Source: JAGVPT01 sp964642725
GTDB taxonomy: Bacteria > Bacteroidota > Ignavibacteria > UBA10030 > UBA8401
Direction: 5' to 3'
NCBI GenBank assembly: GCA_964642725.1
Contig: CAZXQG010000010.1
Span: 1 to 64,000 of the forward strand
Length of the DNA stretch: 64,000 nt
Below, one piece after another: positions 27,635 to 36,520 of the stretch. Position numbers and translations under genes: made by a program. Positions within the stretch are counted from its first letter, which is position 1, and the number at the start of each line of letters is the position of its first letter. Below the pieces are notes generated by a model. It was not told where the DNA came from, made no database searches, and worked only from the letters and a program-made list of their open reading frames with translations.

Positions 27635-29038
27635 TCAATTTTTCCCTTGTCGGATCGCATCGGCCTTATCGTATGCCTGAAGGGCTTTCTCCTTCATGTT
27701 GAGGTTCGCATACACCTGGCCTAACAGCTCCCACATCTGGATGTCATTCTTTTTTTCGATGACGACCGTTTCGAGATACGGCAGTGCCATCTTGAATCTC
27801 TCTTTGTACGATAAATCGTCCTCTTTGCCGGCGGCCTTCAATTTCGCCTGCTCCACGACGCCCCAGTTAACATAGGTCGCGGCAATATTGTACACGGCAG
27901 AGGAGAACGTCGAATCCAGAGCCAAAGCCGTTTTGAACTCCTTGATTGCATCGGAGTACGACGAATCTTTCAGTAAGAACACGCCGAGATTGTAATGGTC
28001 GTATTTGCTGTCGGGGTATTGTTTCACCCGTTCCAGAAGAAGTGCCCGCGCTTCGTCATTCCGTTCGGCACCGATGTACGCGTTCATTAAGTTTTCGGAA
28101 ATTTCCGCGTTTCCGGGAAACATCGTCTGCGCTTTTTGCATAGTAACAACCGCTTTATCGAACTGCACAATTGCAGCCTTCAATTGGGTCGAATCAACCG
28201 GCGGAGCGTACGGCTTGTCGTCATCGTATTTGACTTTTGTCACTAAGCCGCCTTCGACAGACAATGTCAGATGATATTTTTCAATCCTCCATGTTTCTTT
28301 TGTGTCCCCTTTCTTCGGCTTCTGGGGCTTGGTAATTTTTATTAACGAATCGCCCAGCAAATAACTTACGTCGGCGGTTTTTATTTTTTCGTGGATGCTG
28401 CTCAAATTTTTCATCGATTCAAATACTTCCCGATGATCTTCGATGAACTTCGCTTTGAGCACATTTCCGCTGTCAAGGTAAATTCGACCGAGAAGTTTGG
28501 CGGACAACGTATCTTTTCCCTTCTCAAAAGCTATGTTGAATTGAGCGATCGCGTCCGGGGTATCGTCGTTGCGGAGGTACGCCAGCCCTAGCGTGCGGCG
28601 TGTTAACAGGCTCTCCGGGAGTATCAACACCGCCGTTGAGAATGAGCCAATGGCTTTCTCCAAAAAGCCTGCAGAGTCGGCTGCCTTATTAATCTCGTCG
28701 ACGCCTTCGTTGTACAATTTTCCCCATGCACTGAGTGTGAGCAACTGAATTTCCTGCTTATGAGTCGGGGCAATCGCCAATGCCTTGTCGAAGGATTCCT
28801 TCATGCCCTTGAAATCCCCCTGCACGTACTGAATTTCCTTCCCGAGCATATAATATGCTTCTTCATTTTTCGGATTCTTTTCGACTTCTTTTTCAAGCTG
28901 CTTCTTCGCGTTATCGTATTCTTTTCGCTGTAAATATAATTTTGCACTCGTCATTTCCGATGATGCGCATTCAAAACCCGTCGTCAGAATTGCACCAAGC
29001 ACGACGCCAATAATCCCCAACTGGAGTAGTAGTTTCAT
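27635..29038 (-). CDS. TPR-repeat lipoprotein
   Basis: A 467-residue protein from the ATG at 29038. The signal sequence ends at TTGFEC, so Cys24 may be lipidated. TPR motifs follow from residue 30 (ASSEMTSAKLYLQRKEYDNAKKQ, then NEEAYYMLGKEIQYVQGDF), break for an inserted region at about 195-280, then resume with strong repeats (YDHYNLGVFLLKDSSYSDAIKEF). It probably scaffolds an envelope complex; partners are not evident. Confidence 0.8.
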   Translation of the reverse strand: MKLLLQLGIIGVVLGAILTTGFECASSEMTSAKLYLQRKEYDNAKKQLEKEVEKNPKNEEAYYMLGKEIQYVQGDFKGMKESFDKALAIAPTHKQEIQLLTLSAWGKLYNEGVDEINKAADSAGFLEKAIGSFSTAVLILPESLLTRRTLGLAYLRNDDTPDAIAQFNIAFEKGKDTLSAKLLGRIYLDSGNVLKAKFIEDHREVFESMKNLSSIHEKIKTADVSYLLGDSLIKITKPQKPKKGDTKETWRIEKYHLTLSVEGGLVTKVKYDDDKPYAPPVDSTQLKAAIVQFDKAVVTMQKAQTMFPGNAEISENLMNAYIGAERNDEARALLLERVKQYPDSKYDHYNLGVFLLKDSSYSDAIKEFKTALALDSTFSSAVYNIAATYVNWGVVEQAKLKAAGKEDDLSYKERFKMALPYLETVVIEKKNDIQMWELLGQVYANLNMKEKALQAYDKADAIRQGKN

Positions 29039-29531
29039 ACGATGTTCCTTCACTTATTCATTGTATTGATTTATAGATGGAAAAATCCCTGAAAATATAG
29101 AAAAAATAGGCCTGATAGTCAAACCCTCATTATCGCAGAGAAACGAGTTAAATGGCTATGTGAAGACTAATTCTAAATTCAGCATCAGACGGTCGTCCTT
29201 TTCCTCGCCGAGTCGTGTATCTACGATTCGTAGAACGACCCTGCGGCCGACGTCTCGACCCGGCGAGGTCACAGGCCCGTAGGGGGTCTTCGGCCGATGA
29301 AGTCGGGAGAGAAATGTCCATGACACTGAAGCACCGATCATTTCCGATGCAGAGTTGGCGTACATCCTTCATTCTGCTTCGCGCCTTCTATTTGAGTTAA
29401 TTCGAAAAAAACACAATCCTGCTAAGGCCAAAGCGCGGCATTGCCGCTGCCTGCGTCATATTGCTTTCACACGACTATTTCGTTACTTTGATGACAGTAC
29501 AACGGGGTGCAGAATCTCAAACCGAAGCGTT
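29039..29531. other. 493-bp gene-free spacer
   Basis: The spacer lies between the divergent TPR lipoprotein and nfeD. It holds the palindromic element at 29202-29267 and presumably both promoters. No supported coding region was seen. Confidence 0.6.
29202..29267. repeat. Dispersed palindromic element, copy B
   Basis: It starts with CCTCGCCGAGTCGTGTATCT, contains GATTCGTAGAACGACCC and closes with CGACCCGGCGAGG, the inverse of its start. It matches copy A at 15769-15833 over both flanks, with a shorter centre. Confidence 0.6.
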
Positions 29532-30818
29532 ATGAAAAAACTTATCGTTTTCTTCCTTCTCATCCTCTCTCAACATTCGTTTGCCGGAAACGGCGTTGTC
29601 CTCTTCCTGAAAATTGACGGCTCGATCAATCCGGCGTCGTCCGATTATATCCATGAAGGCATCAAGCGGGCGGAAGAGAAAAATGCAGATTGCGTTGTCG
29701 TCGAACTGAACACACCCGGGGGCTTGTTAAAATCAACCCGGCTGATTGTGACAGATTTTTTAACGTCGACCGTTCCCGTTGTCGTATACGTATCACCTTC
29801 CGGCTCGCAATCGGCATCCGCCGGAGTGTTCATCACGTTGGCAGCCCATGTTGCCGTTATGGCACCGGGAACAAATATCGGCGCGGCGCATCCCGTGAAC
29901 ATGCAAGGGGGCATGGACTCAACAATGACGGAAAAGGTCACGAACGATGCGGCGGCGTTTATCAGGACAATTTCGGAAAAAAGGCATCGCAACATACTTT
30001 GGGCTGAAGAAGCCGTTCGTAAAAGCCTTTCCATTACCGAAACAGAGGCGCTGAAGAAAAACGTTATAGATTTCATCGCGAAGAACCGGGCCGCATTGTT
30101 GGATTCCTTGGACGGAAGGACAATTTCCACAGGCGACAGGACGGTTGCGCTGGCAACAAAGGGCGCAGCAATTGAAACATGGGAAATGGGCTGGCAATAC
30201 AAAATTCTCGACACGTTGAGCGATCCGAATATCTCGTATATTTTCATGATGATCGGCCTGTATGGATTGTTGTTTGAATTGTACAACCCGGGAGCTGTTT
30301 TCCCTGGCGTTGCAGGCGCGATCTCCCTGCTTATCGCTCTCTATTCGATGCACACGCTTTCTATAAACTATTCAGGGGTAGCGCTCATCGTTCTCGGCAT
30401 CATCCTGTTCCTTCTGGAACTGAAAATTACAAGTTACGGATTACTCACGGTCGGCGGTTCAATTTCACTTTTTCTCGGCTCTATTATGCTTATTAATACG
30501 GATGCATGGTTCGAATTCCAGGACATTTCGCTCAACGTCATTCTTCCCACCGTCCTTCTTACCGCTGCTTTTTTTGTCTTCGCCATCGGAGCCGGACTGA
30601 GAGCGCAGCGGCGCAAACCGGCAACGGGGGCGGAAGGGATCCTTGGCGAGCATGGCGTAGCGTTTACAAAACTGAATCCGTCAGGGCAGGTCAAAGTCCA
30701 CGGTGAACTATGGAACGCCGAAAGCCTCGACGGTCCTCTGCCAAAAGACTCCGGCATCGTCGTTGCAGAAATACGCGACCTGTCGTTAAAAGTTAAAAAA
30801 GACGTTAAGGGCAAGTAG
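29532..30818 (+). CDS. nfeD: NfeD-family membrane serine protease
   Basis: A 428-residue protein. A signal peptide (MKKLIVFFLLILSQHSFA) precedes a ClpP-like protease domain with LNTPGGLLKSTR and the active-site segment SGSQSASAGVFI. A Lys in ISEKRHRN is the likely general base. Several transmembrane helices (about 235-345) and a C-terminal OB-fold NfeD domain (about 365-425) complete the long NfeD form. Family members cleave the C-terminus of the partner stomatin. The slipin gene follows 55 bp downstream, the standard pair. The ATG at 29532 gives a clean signal peptide. Confidence 0.93.
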   Translation: MKKLIVFFLLILSQHSFAGNGVVLFLKIDGSINPASSDYIHEGIKRAEEKNADCVVVELNTPGGLLKSTRLIVTDFLTSTVPVVVYVSPSGSQSASAGVFITLAAHVAVMAPGTNIGAAHPVNMQGGMDSTMTEKVTNDAAAFIRTISEKRHRNILWAEEAVRKSLSITETEALKKNVIDFIAKNRAALLDSLDGRTISTGDRTVALATKGAAIETWEMGWQYKILDTLSDPNISYIFMMIGLYGLLFELYNPGAVFPGVAGAISLLIALYSMHTLSINYSGVALIVLGIILFLLELKITSYGLLTVGGSISLFLGSIMLINTDAWFEFQDISLNVILPTVLLTAAFFVFAIGAGLRAQRRKPATGAEGILGEHGVAFTKLNPSGQVKVHGELWNAESLDGPLPKDSGIVVAEIRDLSLKVKKDVKGK

Positions 30819-30873
30819 CCCTCGTAAAAGATCGGGAATCTCTCTCAACTTTCATCACGAAAAGGAGTTCAAC

Positions 30874-31635
30874 ATGGAACCAATTGGAGTTCTTCTCATC
30901 ATTCTCATTTTCTTTGGCATCATCATCCTTTCTAATGCGATACGGATCTTGTCCGAATACGAACGCGGAGTCATCTTTCGCCTCGGGAGGATGATCGGCG
31001 TGAAAGGGCCGGGATTGATTCTTCTTATCCCCATTGTCGACAAAATGATTCGCGTCAGTCTGCGAACGGTGGTCTTGGACGTTCCGCCTCAAGACGTCAT
31101 CACAAAGGATAACGTTTCGATCAAAGTGAACGCGGTCGTGTACTTCCGCGTCGTGCAGCCGGACAAAGCGATCGTGAGCGTAGAGAATTATATTTATGCC
31201 ACGTCGCAATTGGCGCAGACGACACTGCGCAGCATACTCGGCCAGTTTGAGTTGGACGATCTGCTCGCACAGCGCGACAAGATCAATCATGAGCTTCAGA
31301 TGATTATCGACCAGCACACCGAGCCGTGGGGAATAAAGATTTCAACCGTGGAAGTGAAGCAGATCGACCTGCCCCCGGAAATGCAGCGCGCGATGGCGAA
31401 ACAGGCGGAAGCAGAGCGCGAACGCCGGGCGAAAGTCGTTCATGCAGAAGGAGAATTACAGGCGAGTGTGAAATTGGGCGAAGCGGCAGCGATCATCCAG
31501 AAAAATCCTATCGCGCTCCAATTACGGTATCTTCAAACATTGACGGAAGTGGCCTCGGAGAATAATTCGACGACCATTTTCCCCTTCCCGATGGAATTGC
31601 TAACGCCTTTTATCGACATGTACAAGAAGAAATAA
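30874..31635 (+). CDS. Slipin (stomatin-like SPFH/band 7 protein)
   Basis: A 253-residue protein with an N-terminal membrane hairpin (residues 4-23). The SPFH domain begins SEYERGVIFRLGRMIGVKGPG and includes the conserved DVPPQDVITKDNVSIKVNAVV. A coiled-coil AEAERERRAKVVHAEGE helix follows. AAGGAG stands just before its start. It forms membrane microdomain oligomers with the NfeD protease encoded upstream. Confidence 0.95.
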   Translation: MEPIGVLLIILIFFGIIILSNAIRILSEYERGVIFRLGRMIGVKGPGLILLIPIVDKMIRVSLRTVVLDVPPQDVITKDNVSIKVNAVVYFRVVQPDKAIVSVENYIYATSQLAQTTLRSILGQFELDDLLAQRDKINHELQMIIDQHTEPWGIKISTVEVKQIDLPPEMQRAMAKQAEAERERRAKVVHAEGELQASVKLGEAAAIIQKNPIALQLRYLQTLTEVASENNSTTIFPFPMELLTPFIDMYKKK

Positions 31636-31649
31636 TTGCGGAATAAAAA

Positions 31650-31685
31650 AAACAGAGGGATCGCACGGATGCGTTCCCTCTGTTT
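31650..31685. terminator. Bidirectional terminator between slipin and brxB
   Basis: An 11-bp perfect stem AAACAGAGGGA/TCCCTCTGTTT continues inside with CGCA/TGCG. A run of A on the left and TTTCATTTTTT on the right serve the two convergent genes. Confidence 0.92.
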
Positions 31686-31734
31686 CATTTTTTCGCGGAA
31701 TTCACTTCGACCATCCCAATTCCGCACACTTCTT

Positions 31735-32169
31735 TTACACGCTTACCTTTTCCGTCGCACAATATTCGTCGAAAGCGCTTGTCAGGTCGGCAGCAATTGC
31801 ATCGGCATCCCGGTTTTCAATTCTGAACCGTGGAATGAAATGCACAAGCTCGCCGTCTTTGAACAACGCTACCGAAGGCGACGACGGCGGTATCTGGCCA
31901 AACCACTCTCTCGCCCGCGCTGTTGCTTCCATGTCCTGGCCTGCAAAAACGCTCGTCAGCACATCAGGCTTGTTAGGATGCTGGAGTGCCTTCGTAATAG
32001 CCGGCCTCGCCCGTCCTGCCGCACATCCGCAAACGGAATTAACGACAACGAGCAGCGTTCCCTTCTTCTGGTTCATTACTTCATCCACCTCTGCGCCCTT
32101 CCGCAATTCACGAATACCGATTTTTGTCAATTCATCGCGGAACGGCTGGATTGCTACTGGATCATACAT
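31735..32169 (-). CDS. brxB: Bacilliredoxin, BrxA/BrxB family
   Basis: A 144-residue thioredoxin-like protein with the bacilliredoxin motif VNSVCGCAAGRARP. It begins MYDPVAIQPFRDELTKIG and ends with the family-specific DLTSAFDEYC. In Firmicutes these proteins remove bacillithiol from oxidised proteins; homologues are widespread in Bacteroidota-Chlorobi, some of which make bacillithiol-type thiols. The substrate here is inferred only. Confidence 0.92.
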   Translation of the reverse strand: MYDPVAIQPFRDELTKIGIRELRKGAEVDEVMNQKKGTLLVVVNSVCGCAAGRARPAITKALQHPNKPDVLTSVFAGQDMEATARAREWFGQIPPSSPSVALFKDGELVHFIPRFRIENRDADAIAADLTSAFDEYCATEKVSV

Positions 32170-32181
32170 TGGAACTCCGAT

Positions 32182-32231
32182 TATTAATTAAGAATTAAGA
32201 ATTAAGAATTAAGAATTAAGAATGAATAATT
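32182..32231. repeat. AATTAAG heptamer tract at the 3' end of the four-helix-bundle gene
   Basis: About five perfect units of AATTAAG/AAGAATT plus degenerate edges. It fills the spacer between brxB and the stop codon of the next minus-strand gene. Confidence 0.8.
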
Positions 32232-32586
32232 AGTTGTTTGACTGCAGAGTTTTCAGAATTGAGCTTAAGATTTTTAGAAGCTCTTCACAGTCTACTATCA
32301 GTTTTTCAGATTGATTCTGGTCAAGATAGTCTCCATCTCTTAACAATCTTAACCAGTAATGAGTTTCCCGGGCTTCTTTATAAGATATCCTCAATTTGGC
32401 CTGGAAATCTCTCTTTGAATGACCGCCGATAGCTTCTTCTACATTTGCACCGATAGAAGTTCCACTTCGTATAAGCTGTTGAGAAATAATTCGCTCTTTT
32501 TTCGCATCCGCCAGCACTCTGCATGTTTTCATAATTTCAAGTGCAAACTGGTAACTTTTTGCCTGAATGACATTGCCCTGTTTCAC
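32230..32586 (-). CDS. Four-helix-bundle protein (23S rRNA intervening-sequence protein family)
   Basis: A protein of about 118 residues. It has the family's KSYQFALEIMKTCR start, QLIRSGTSIGANVEEAIGG centre and RISYKEARETHYWLRLL helix. Relatives are encoded in intervening sequences of 23S rRNA genes and also, as here, as free-standing genes of unknown function. A GTG at 32586 after GGGGGGAA is the likely start; a TTG at 32598 is an alternative. The gene is bracketed by inverted heptamer tracts, which hints at a mobile or recently inserted unit. Confidence 0.85.
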   Translation of the reverse strand: MKQGNVIQAKSYQFALEIMKTCRVLADAKKERIISQQLIRSGTSIGANVEEAIGGHSKRDFQAKLRISYKEARETHYWLRLLRDGDYLDQNQSEKLIVDCEELLKILSSILKTLQSNN

Positions 32587-32596
32587 TCTTCCCCCC

Positions 32597-32634
32597 AATT
32601 CTTAATTTTTAATTCTTATTTATTAATTTTTCAT
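32597..32634. repeat. TTAATTC-type tract upstream of the four-helix-bundle gene
   Basis: AATTCTT/AATTTTT units in inverted orientation to the tract at 32182. It runs into the 3' end of the aconitase gene at 32623. Confidence 0.7.
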
Positions 32635-34875
32635 TGCATTCAGCGCGCTCCCCGCTTTGAACCACGCGATTTGCCCTTCGTTGAAGGAATGGTTCAGCGC
32701 AATCGAGTGTGTCGTTCCATCTTTGTGTTTTACTTCGAGACTCAACGAAACACCGGGAGCGAAGGTTGTCAAACCTCGAATCGCAAGTACGTCGTCTTCC
32801 CGGATCAGATCATAGTCCGATGAATTCTTAAATGTGAGCGCCAGCATTCCTTGCTTCTTCAAATTCGTTTCGTGGATCCTCGCGAAGCTTTTCACGATGA
32901 TCGCTCGTCCGCCGAGGAAGCGCGGTTCCATTGCGGCGTGTTCCCGGGACGAGCCTTCTCCATAGTTCTCGTCTCCGATAGTAACCCAGCCTATTCCCTT
33001 TGCTTTATAGTCGCGCGCAACGGCCGAAAAATCTTTCACTTCACCGGTGAGAACATTTTTTCCCTTGCCGGCTTCGCCTGTGAATGAGTTGATCGCTCCG
33101 ATGAACATGTTGTTCGAAATGTTGTCAAGATGTCCGCGGAATTTCAACCATTTTCCCGCCGGGGATATATGGTCGGTCGTGCATTTCCCCTTCACCTTTA
33201 CCAGCACACGGAGGCCTTCAAGGTCTTTATTCTCCCAGGGAGTAAATGGCTGAAGAATCTGCAGACGGTCGCTCTTTGGGTCGACCTTTACCTGAACAGT
33301 ACCGCCGTCTTTCAAAGGTTCAACGAATCCTCTTTCTCCGGGAGTAAATCCTTTTTTGGGAAGTTCGTCTCCGTGCGGAGGGTCAAGCTTCACCATTTCC
33401 CCCCTGGCATTGACAACTGTGTCAGTCAATGGATTGAATGTAAGTTTTCCGGCTAATGCAAATGCGGTGACAATTTCCGGGCTGGCAACGAACGCATGCG
33501 TTGCCGGATTCGCGTCGTTCCGTCCTGTAAAATTCCGATTGTATGAGGTGATGATGGAGTTCTTTTCTCCCATCTTGACATCGTGCCGTTTCCATTGCCC
33601 GATGCACGGGCCGCATGCGTTGGCAAGAACCAATCCGCCAATGTCGGTCAGAGTCTTCAATTGTCCATCGCGCTCGATCGTCGCGCGAATCTGCTCGCTG
33701 CCCGGAGTGATAGTGAATTCCGATTTTGCTTTCAATCCTTTTCCGAGTGCCTGCCTCGCGACCGACGCGGAACGCTCGATATCTTCGTACGAAGAATTCG
33801 TGCAGCTCCCGATCAATGCGACTTTCAATTCTTCGGGGTAATTATTTTTCTTCACAGCTTCAGCAAACTTTGAAATCGGCCATGCCAAATCAGGCGTGAA
33901 GGGCCCGTTCACATGCGGCTCAAGTTCGCTCAAATTAATTTCTACAATGCGTTCGTAATATTTTTCCGGAGCGGCAGCGACTTCCTTATCCGGCGTCAAA
34001 AATTCAGCCACACCTTCCGCGAGTGAGGCAACATCGGCACGTTCTGTTGCCCGGAGATAATCGGCCATTCGGGAATCAAACGGAAACACTGAAGTTGTCG
34101 CCCCGATCTCGGCACCCATGTTGCAGATGGTGCCTTTCCCCGTGCATGAAATGGATTTCGTCCCTTCGCCAAAATACTCGATGATCGCCCCCGTCCCTCC
34201 TTTGACAGTGAGGATGCCGGCAACTTTCAAGATGACATCTTTTGCGGATGTCCAGCCGTTCAGCTTCCCGGTCAGGTGCACGCCGATCACATTTGGAAAT
34301 TTCAATTCCCACGGCATCCCCGCCATCACATCCACAGCATCGGCGCCGCCGACTCCGATAGCAATCATGCCAAGACCTCCGGCGTTGGGGGTATGCGAAT
34401 CCGTTCCGATCATCATCCCGCCGGGAAACGCATAGTTCTCCAGCACCACCTGATGGATGATTCCGCCTCCCGGTTTCCAAAATCCGATGCCGTATTTATT
34501 CGAAACGCTCGCCAGGAAATCGTATACCTCCTTGTTATCTTCGCTCGCCCTCAGCAAATCCCCTTTCGCTCCAACCTGTGCCTGGATCAAATGATCGCAA
34601 TGAACAGTTGACGGCACCGCGACTCTCTTTCTTCCTGCCGACATAAATTGCAGGAGTGCCATCTGTGCAGTCGCATCCTGCATCGCAACTCTGTCCGGGG
34701 CAAAATCAACGTACGACGTACTCCGTTCCGCGGCCTCCGGTGGAGTTTCAAAATAATGAGCGTAAAGAATTTTCTCGGTGAGAGTCAGCGGACGTCCGAC
34801 GAGCTTTCTGGCAAGCTGGACCTTTGCCGGCAGCCCGGCGTACAATCTCTTGATCATTTCGAAGTCGAAAATCAT
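32623..34875 (-). CDS. acnA: Aconitate hydratase
   Basis: A 750-residue aconitase of the mitochondrial-type group by length and layout. The iron-sulfur ligands are in LIGSCTNSSYED and ANACGPCIGQWKR. Substrate-binding segments include FPGGMMIGTDSHTPNAGG and the C-terminal swivel domain GDENYGEGSSREHAAMEPR. It interconverts citrate and isocitrate in the TCA cycle, linking to the sdh operon in this window. Confidence 0.95.
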   Translation of the reverse strand: MIFDFEMIKRLYAGLPAKVQLARKLVGRPLTLTEKILYAHYFETPPEAAERSTSYVDFAPDRVAMQDATAQMALLQFMSAGRKRVAVPSTVHCDHLIQAQVGAKGDLLRASEDNKEVYDFLASVSNKYGIGFWKPGGGIIHQVVLENYAFPGGMMIGTDSHTPNAGGLGMIAIGVGGADAVDVMAGMPWELKFPNVIGVHLTGKLNGWTSAKDVILKVAGILTVKGGTGAIIEYFGEGTKSISCTGKGTICNMGAEIGATTSVFPFDSRMADYLRATERADVASLAEGVAEFLTPDKEVAAAPEKYYERIVEINLSELEPHVNGPFTPDLAWPISKFAEAVKKNNYPEELKVALIGSCTNSSYEDIERSASVARQALGKGLKAKSEFTITPGSEQIRATIERDGQLKTLTDIGGLVLANACGPCIGQWKRHDVKMGEKNSIITSYNRNFTGRNDANPATHAFVASPEIVTAFALAGKLTFNPLTDTVVNARGEMVKLDPPHGDELPKKGFTPGERGFVEPLKDGGTVQVKVDPKSDRLQILQPFTPWENKDLEGLRVLVKVKGKCTTDHISPAGKWLKFRGHLDNISNNMFIGAINSFTGEAGKGKNVLTGEVKDFSAVARDYKAKGIGWVTIGDENYGEGSSREHAAMEPRFLGGRAIIVKSFARIHETNLKKQGMLALTFKNSSDYDLIREDDVLAIRGLTTFAPGVSLSLEVKHKDGTTHSIALNHSFNEGQIAWFKAGSALNAMKN

Positions 34876-35018
34876 AGTAAAGTTTCCTTATCAATGGGAT
34901 TTAGGTGGCAATTTCCTGATGTAAATATATGAATCCTGAGTCTTCCCCGCAAGAGATTACCTTGCACGGCAGTCGTTTTTTCGTTATTTTTCAAAGATTA
35001 ACGAGAGAAAAAGATGCG

Positions 35019-35309
35019 ATGAGCGAGAAACCTCAATCAGATTCCGATGTGCTTGAGAACGTTATTGATGAGACGAAGCTAAAGGAACCGGTACGGGCGA
35101 TCTTGTTCAATGATGAAGTCCACACGTTCGATGAGGTCATCAACCAACTCATCAAAGCATTGAGATGCGATCATGCAAAAGCAGAAGCGCTGACGTGGGA
35201 AGTCCATAATACAGGTAAGTCGTGCGTGTACACCGGTGAACTGACGCGGTGTCTTGAGATTACACGCGTTCTCGAAGAAATCGAATTGATGACTCAAATT
35301 GAAGTGTAG
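35019..35309 (+). CDS. clpS: ATP-dependent Clp protease adaptor ClpS
   Basis: A 96-residue adaptor. The N-terminal tail is acidic and flexible (MSEKPQSDSDVLENVIDET). The core VRAILFNDEVHTFDEV carries the conserved N-degron pocket segment. AEALTWEVHNTGKSCVYTG and LEITRVLEEIELMTQIEV complete the fold. It hands N-degron substrates to ClpA. The ATG at 35019 is chosen over an earlier in-frame ATG because family similarity begins there. It is followed after 14 bases by the thioredoxin-fold gene. Confidence 0.93.
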   Translation: MSEKPQSDSDVLENVIDETKLKEPVRAILFNDEVHTFDEVINQLIKALRCDHAKAEALTWEVHNTGKSCVYTGELTRCLEITRVLEEIELMTQIEV

Positions 35310-35323
35310 TTGAGGAAAATAAC

Positions 35324-36514
35324 ATGAGACGAATGACTCTTGCGTCGGTTGTGATGCTGTTCCCCCTGACGTACTGCGTTGCGGGCGAACTGATCCCTTT
35401 CAGGGACACGACGACTTCGTGGGACAACATAAAAACGCTCGCGGCGAAAGAGAAAAAGCTGGTTTTCATCGACGCGTATACCGATTGGTGCAGCTGGTGC
35501 AAGGTGATGGATAAAGAGACGTTCTCCGATACCGCCGTGACAAAATTCATGAACGAAAAATTTGTTCCGGTGCAATACGAAATGGAGACGGGCTTCGGCC
35601 TCGTGATGTCCGAAAAATATCGCGTCAATGCTTTTCCGACATTCCTCATTTTCACTCCCGACGGAAAACTTGTGAGCCGCATCATCGGCTACCACCAATC
35701 AAAAGAATTCCTCGAGGAACTCAACGCCGCGCTCGATCCGGCCAAGCAGGATAACTTGACCGGAATATCGGCCATCCTCGAACCGGGATTCCCGCAATTC
35801 TACAAAGATTCGTTCCTTAAAGGCAATCTCCGAAAACGGCCTGACAGCGCGACGGTAAACTCTTTCTTAGCGTCGGCACAAGACCTTTCGAACGAAGTTG
35901 CATGGTCGGTATTGTATCGTTTCAGTTATCTGGTGACGGGCAGATATAAAGAATTTGTCTTTAAGAATTATGACCGGTTGAAAAACATGTACGGAACCAG
36001 TGACGTGGGGAACGTGGTGACCACTTTTCTCTCGACCGACCTCGCTGCTGCAATCAAAGCAAACGACGAGCCGGGATTGGAAAAAGTAATTGCCGCTTCG
36101 AAGAAATATTTCAGCGGCTTGAACAATGAATTGGAGTTCAGCTATAAACTCGGATTTTACAGCGGCACGAACCGCTGGACCCCATTTGCCAATCTTATTG
36201 ACAGCGTAAAAAATTCTGCAAGCGGGCTTGATGCAATTATAGTGAACAACTATAGCTGGATGGTGTACCAGCAGTGCGACGACAAAGAGGTTATAGCCCG
36301 CGCAACAACGTGGATGCGCGATGCGATAGAAAAAAGCCCGAAATACATGCTGCTCGATACGTACGCCGCTCTCCTCTACAAAAACGGAGACCTGAAGAAG
36401 GCGCAGCAGTACGCGGAGATTGCGATTGAGACTGGAAAGAAAGACAAGGAACAAGTACAGGAAACTGAAGAACTGCTCAAAAAGATCAATGCATCAATCG
36501 AAAAGAAGCCGTAA
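35324..36514 (+). CDS. Secreted thioredoxin-fold protein with C-terminal helical repeats
   Basis: A 396-residue protein. A signal peptide (MRRMTLASVVMLFPLTYCVAG) is followed by a thioredoxin domain whose active site reads DWCSWCKVMDKETF, then FPTFLIFTPDGK with the cis-proline. Residues about 160-390 form an alpha-helical region ending in a TPR-like motif (LDTYAALLYKNGDLKKAQQYAEIA). It probably reduces or isomerises periplasmic disulfides; its partner is unknown. It ends six bases before alaS. Confidence 0.85.
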   Translation: MRRMTLASVVMLFPLTYCVAGELIPFRDTTTSWDNIKTLAAKEKKLVFIDAYTDWCSWCKVMDKETFSDTAVTKFMNEKFVPVQYEMETGFGLVMSEKYRVNAFPTFLIFTPDGKLVSRIIGYHQSKEFLEELNAALDPAKQDNLTGISAILEPGFPQFYKDSFLKGNLRKRPDSATVNSFLASAQDLSNEVAWSVLYRFSYLVTGRYKEFVFKNYDRLKNMYGTSDVGNVVTTFLSTDLAAAIKANDEPGLEKVIAASKKYFSGLNNELEFSYKLGFYSGTNRWTPFANLIDSVKNSASGLDAIIVNNYSWMVYQQCDDKEVIARATTWMRDAIEKSPKYMLLDTYAALLYKNGDLKKAQQYAEIAIETGKKDKEQVQETEELLKKINASIEKKP

Positions 36515-36520
36515 CCGCCG

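Noticed and set aside
29355..29531. N-terminal extension of NfeD
   Set aside because: The extra 59 residues are not conserved in character and would bury the signal peptide; the ATG at 29532 is preferred.
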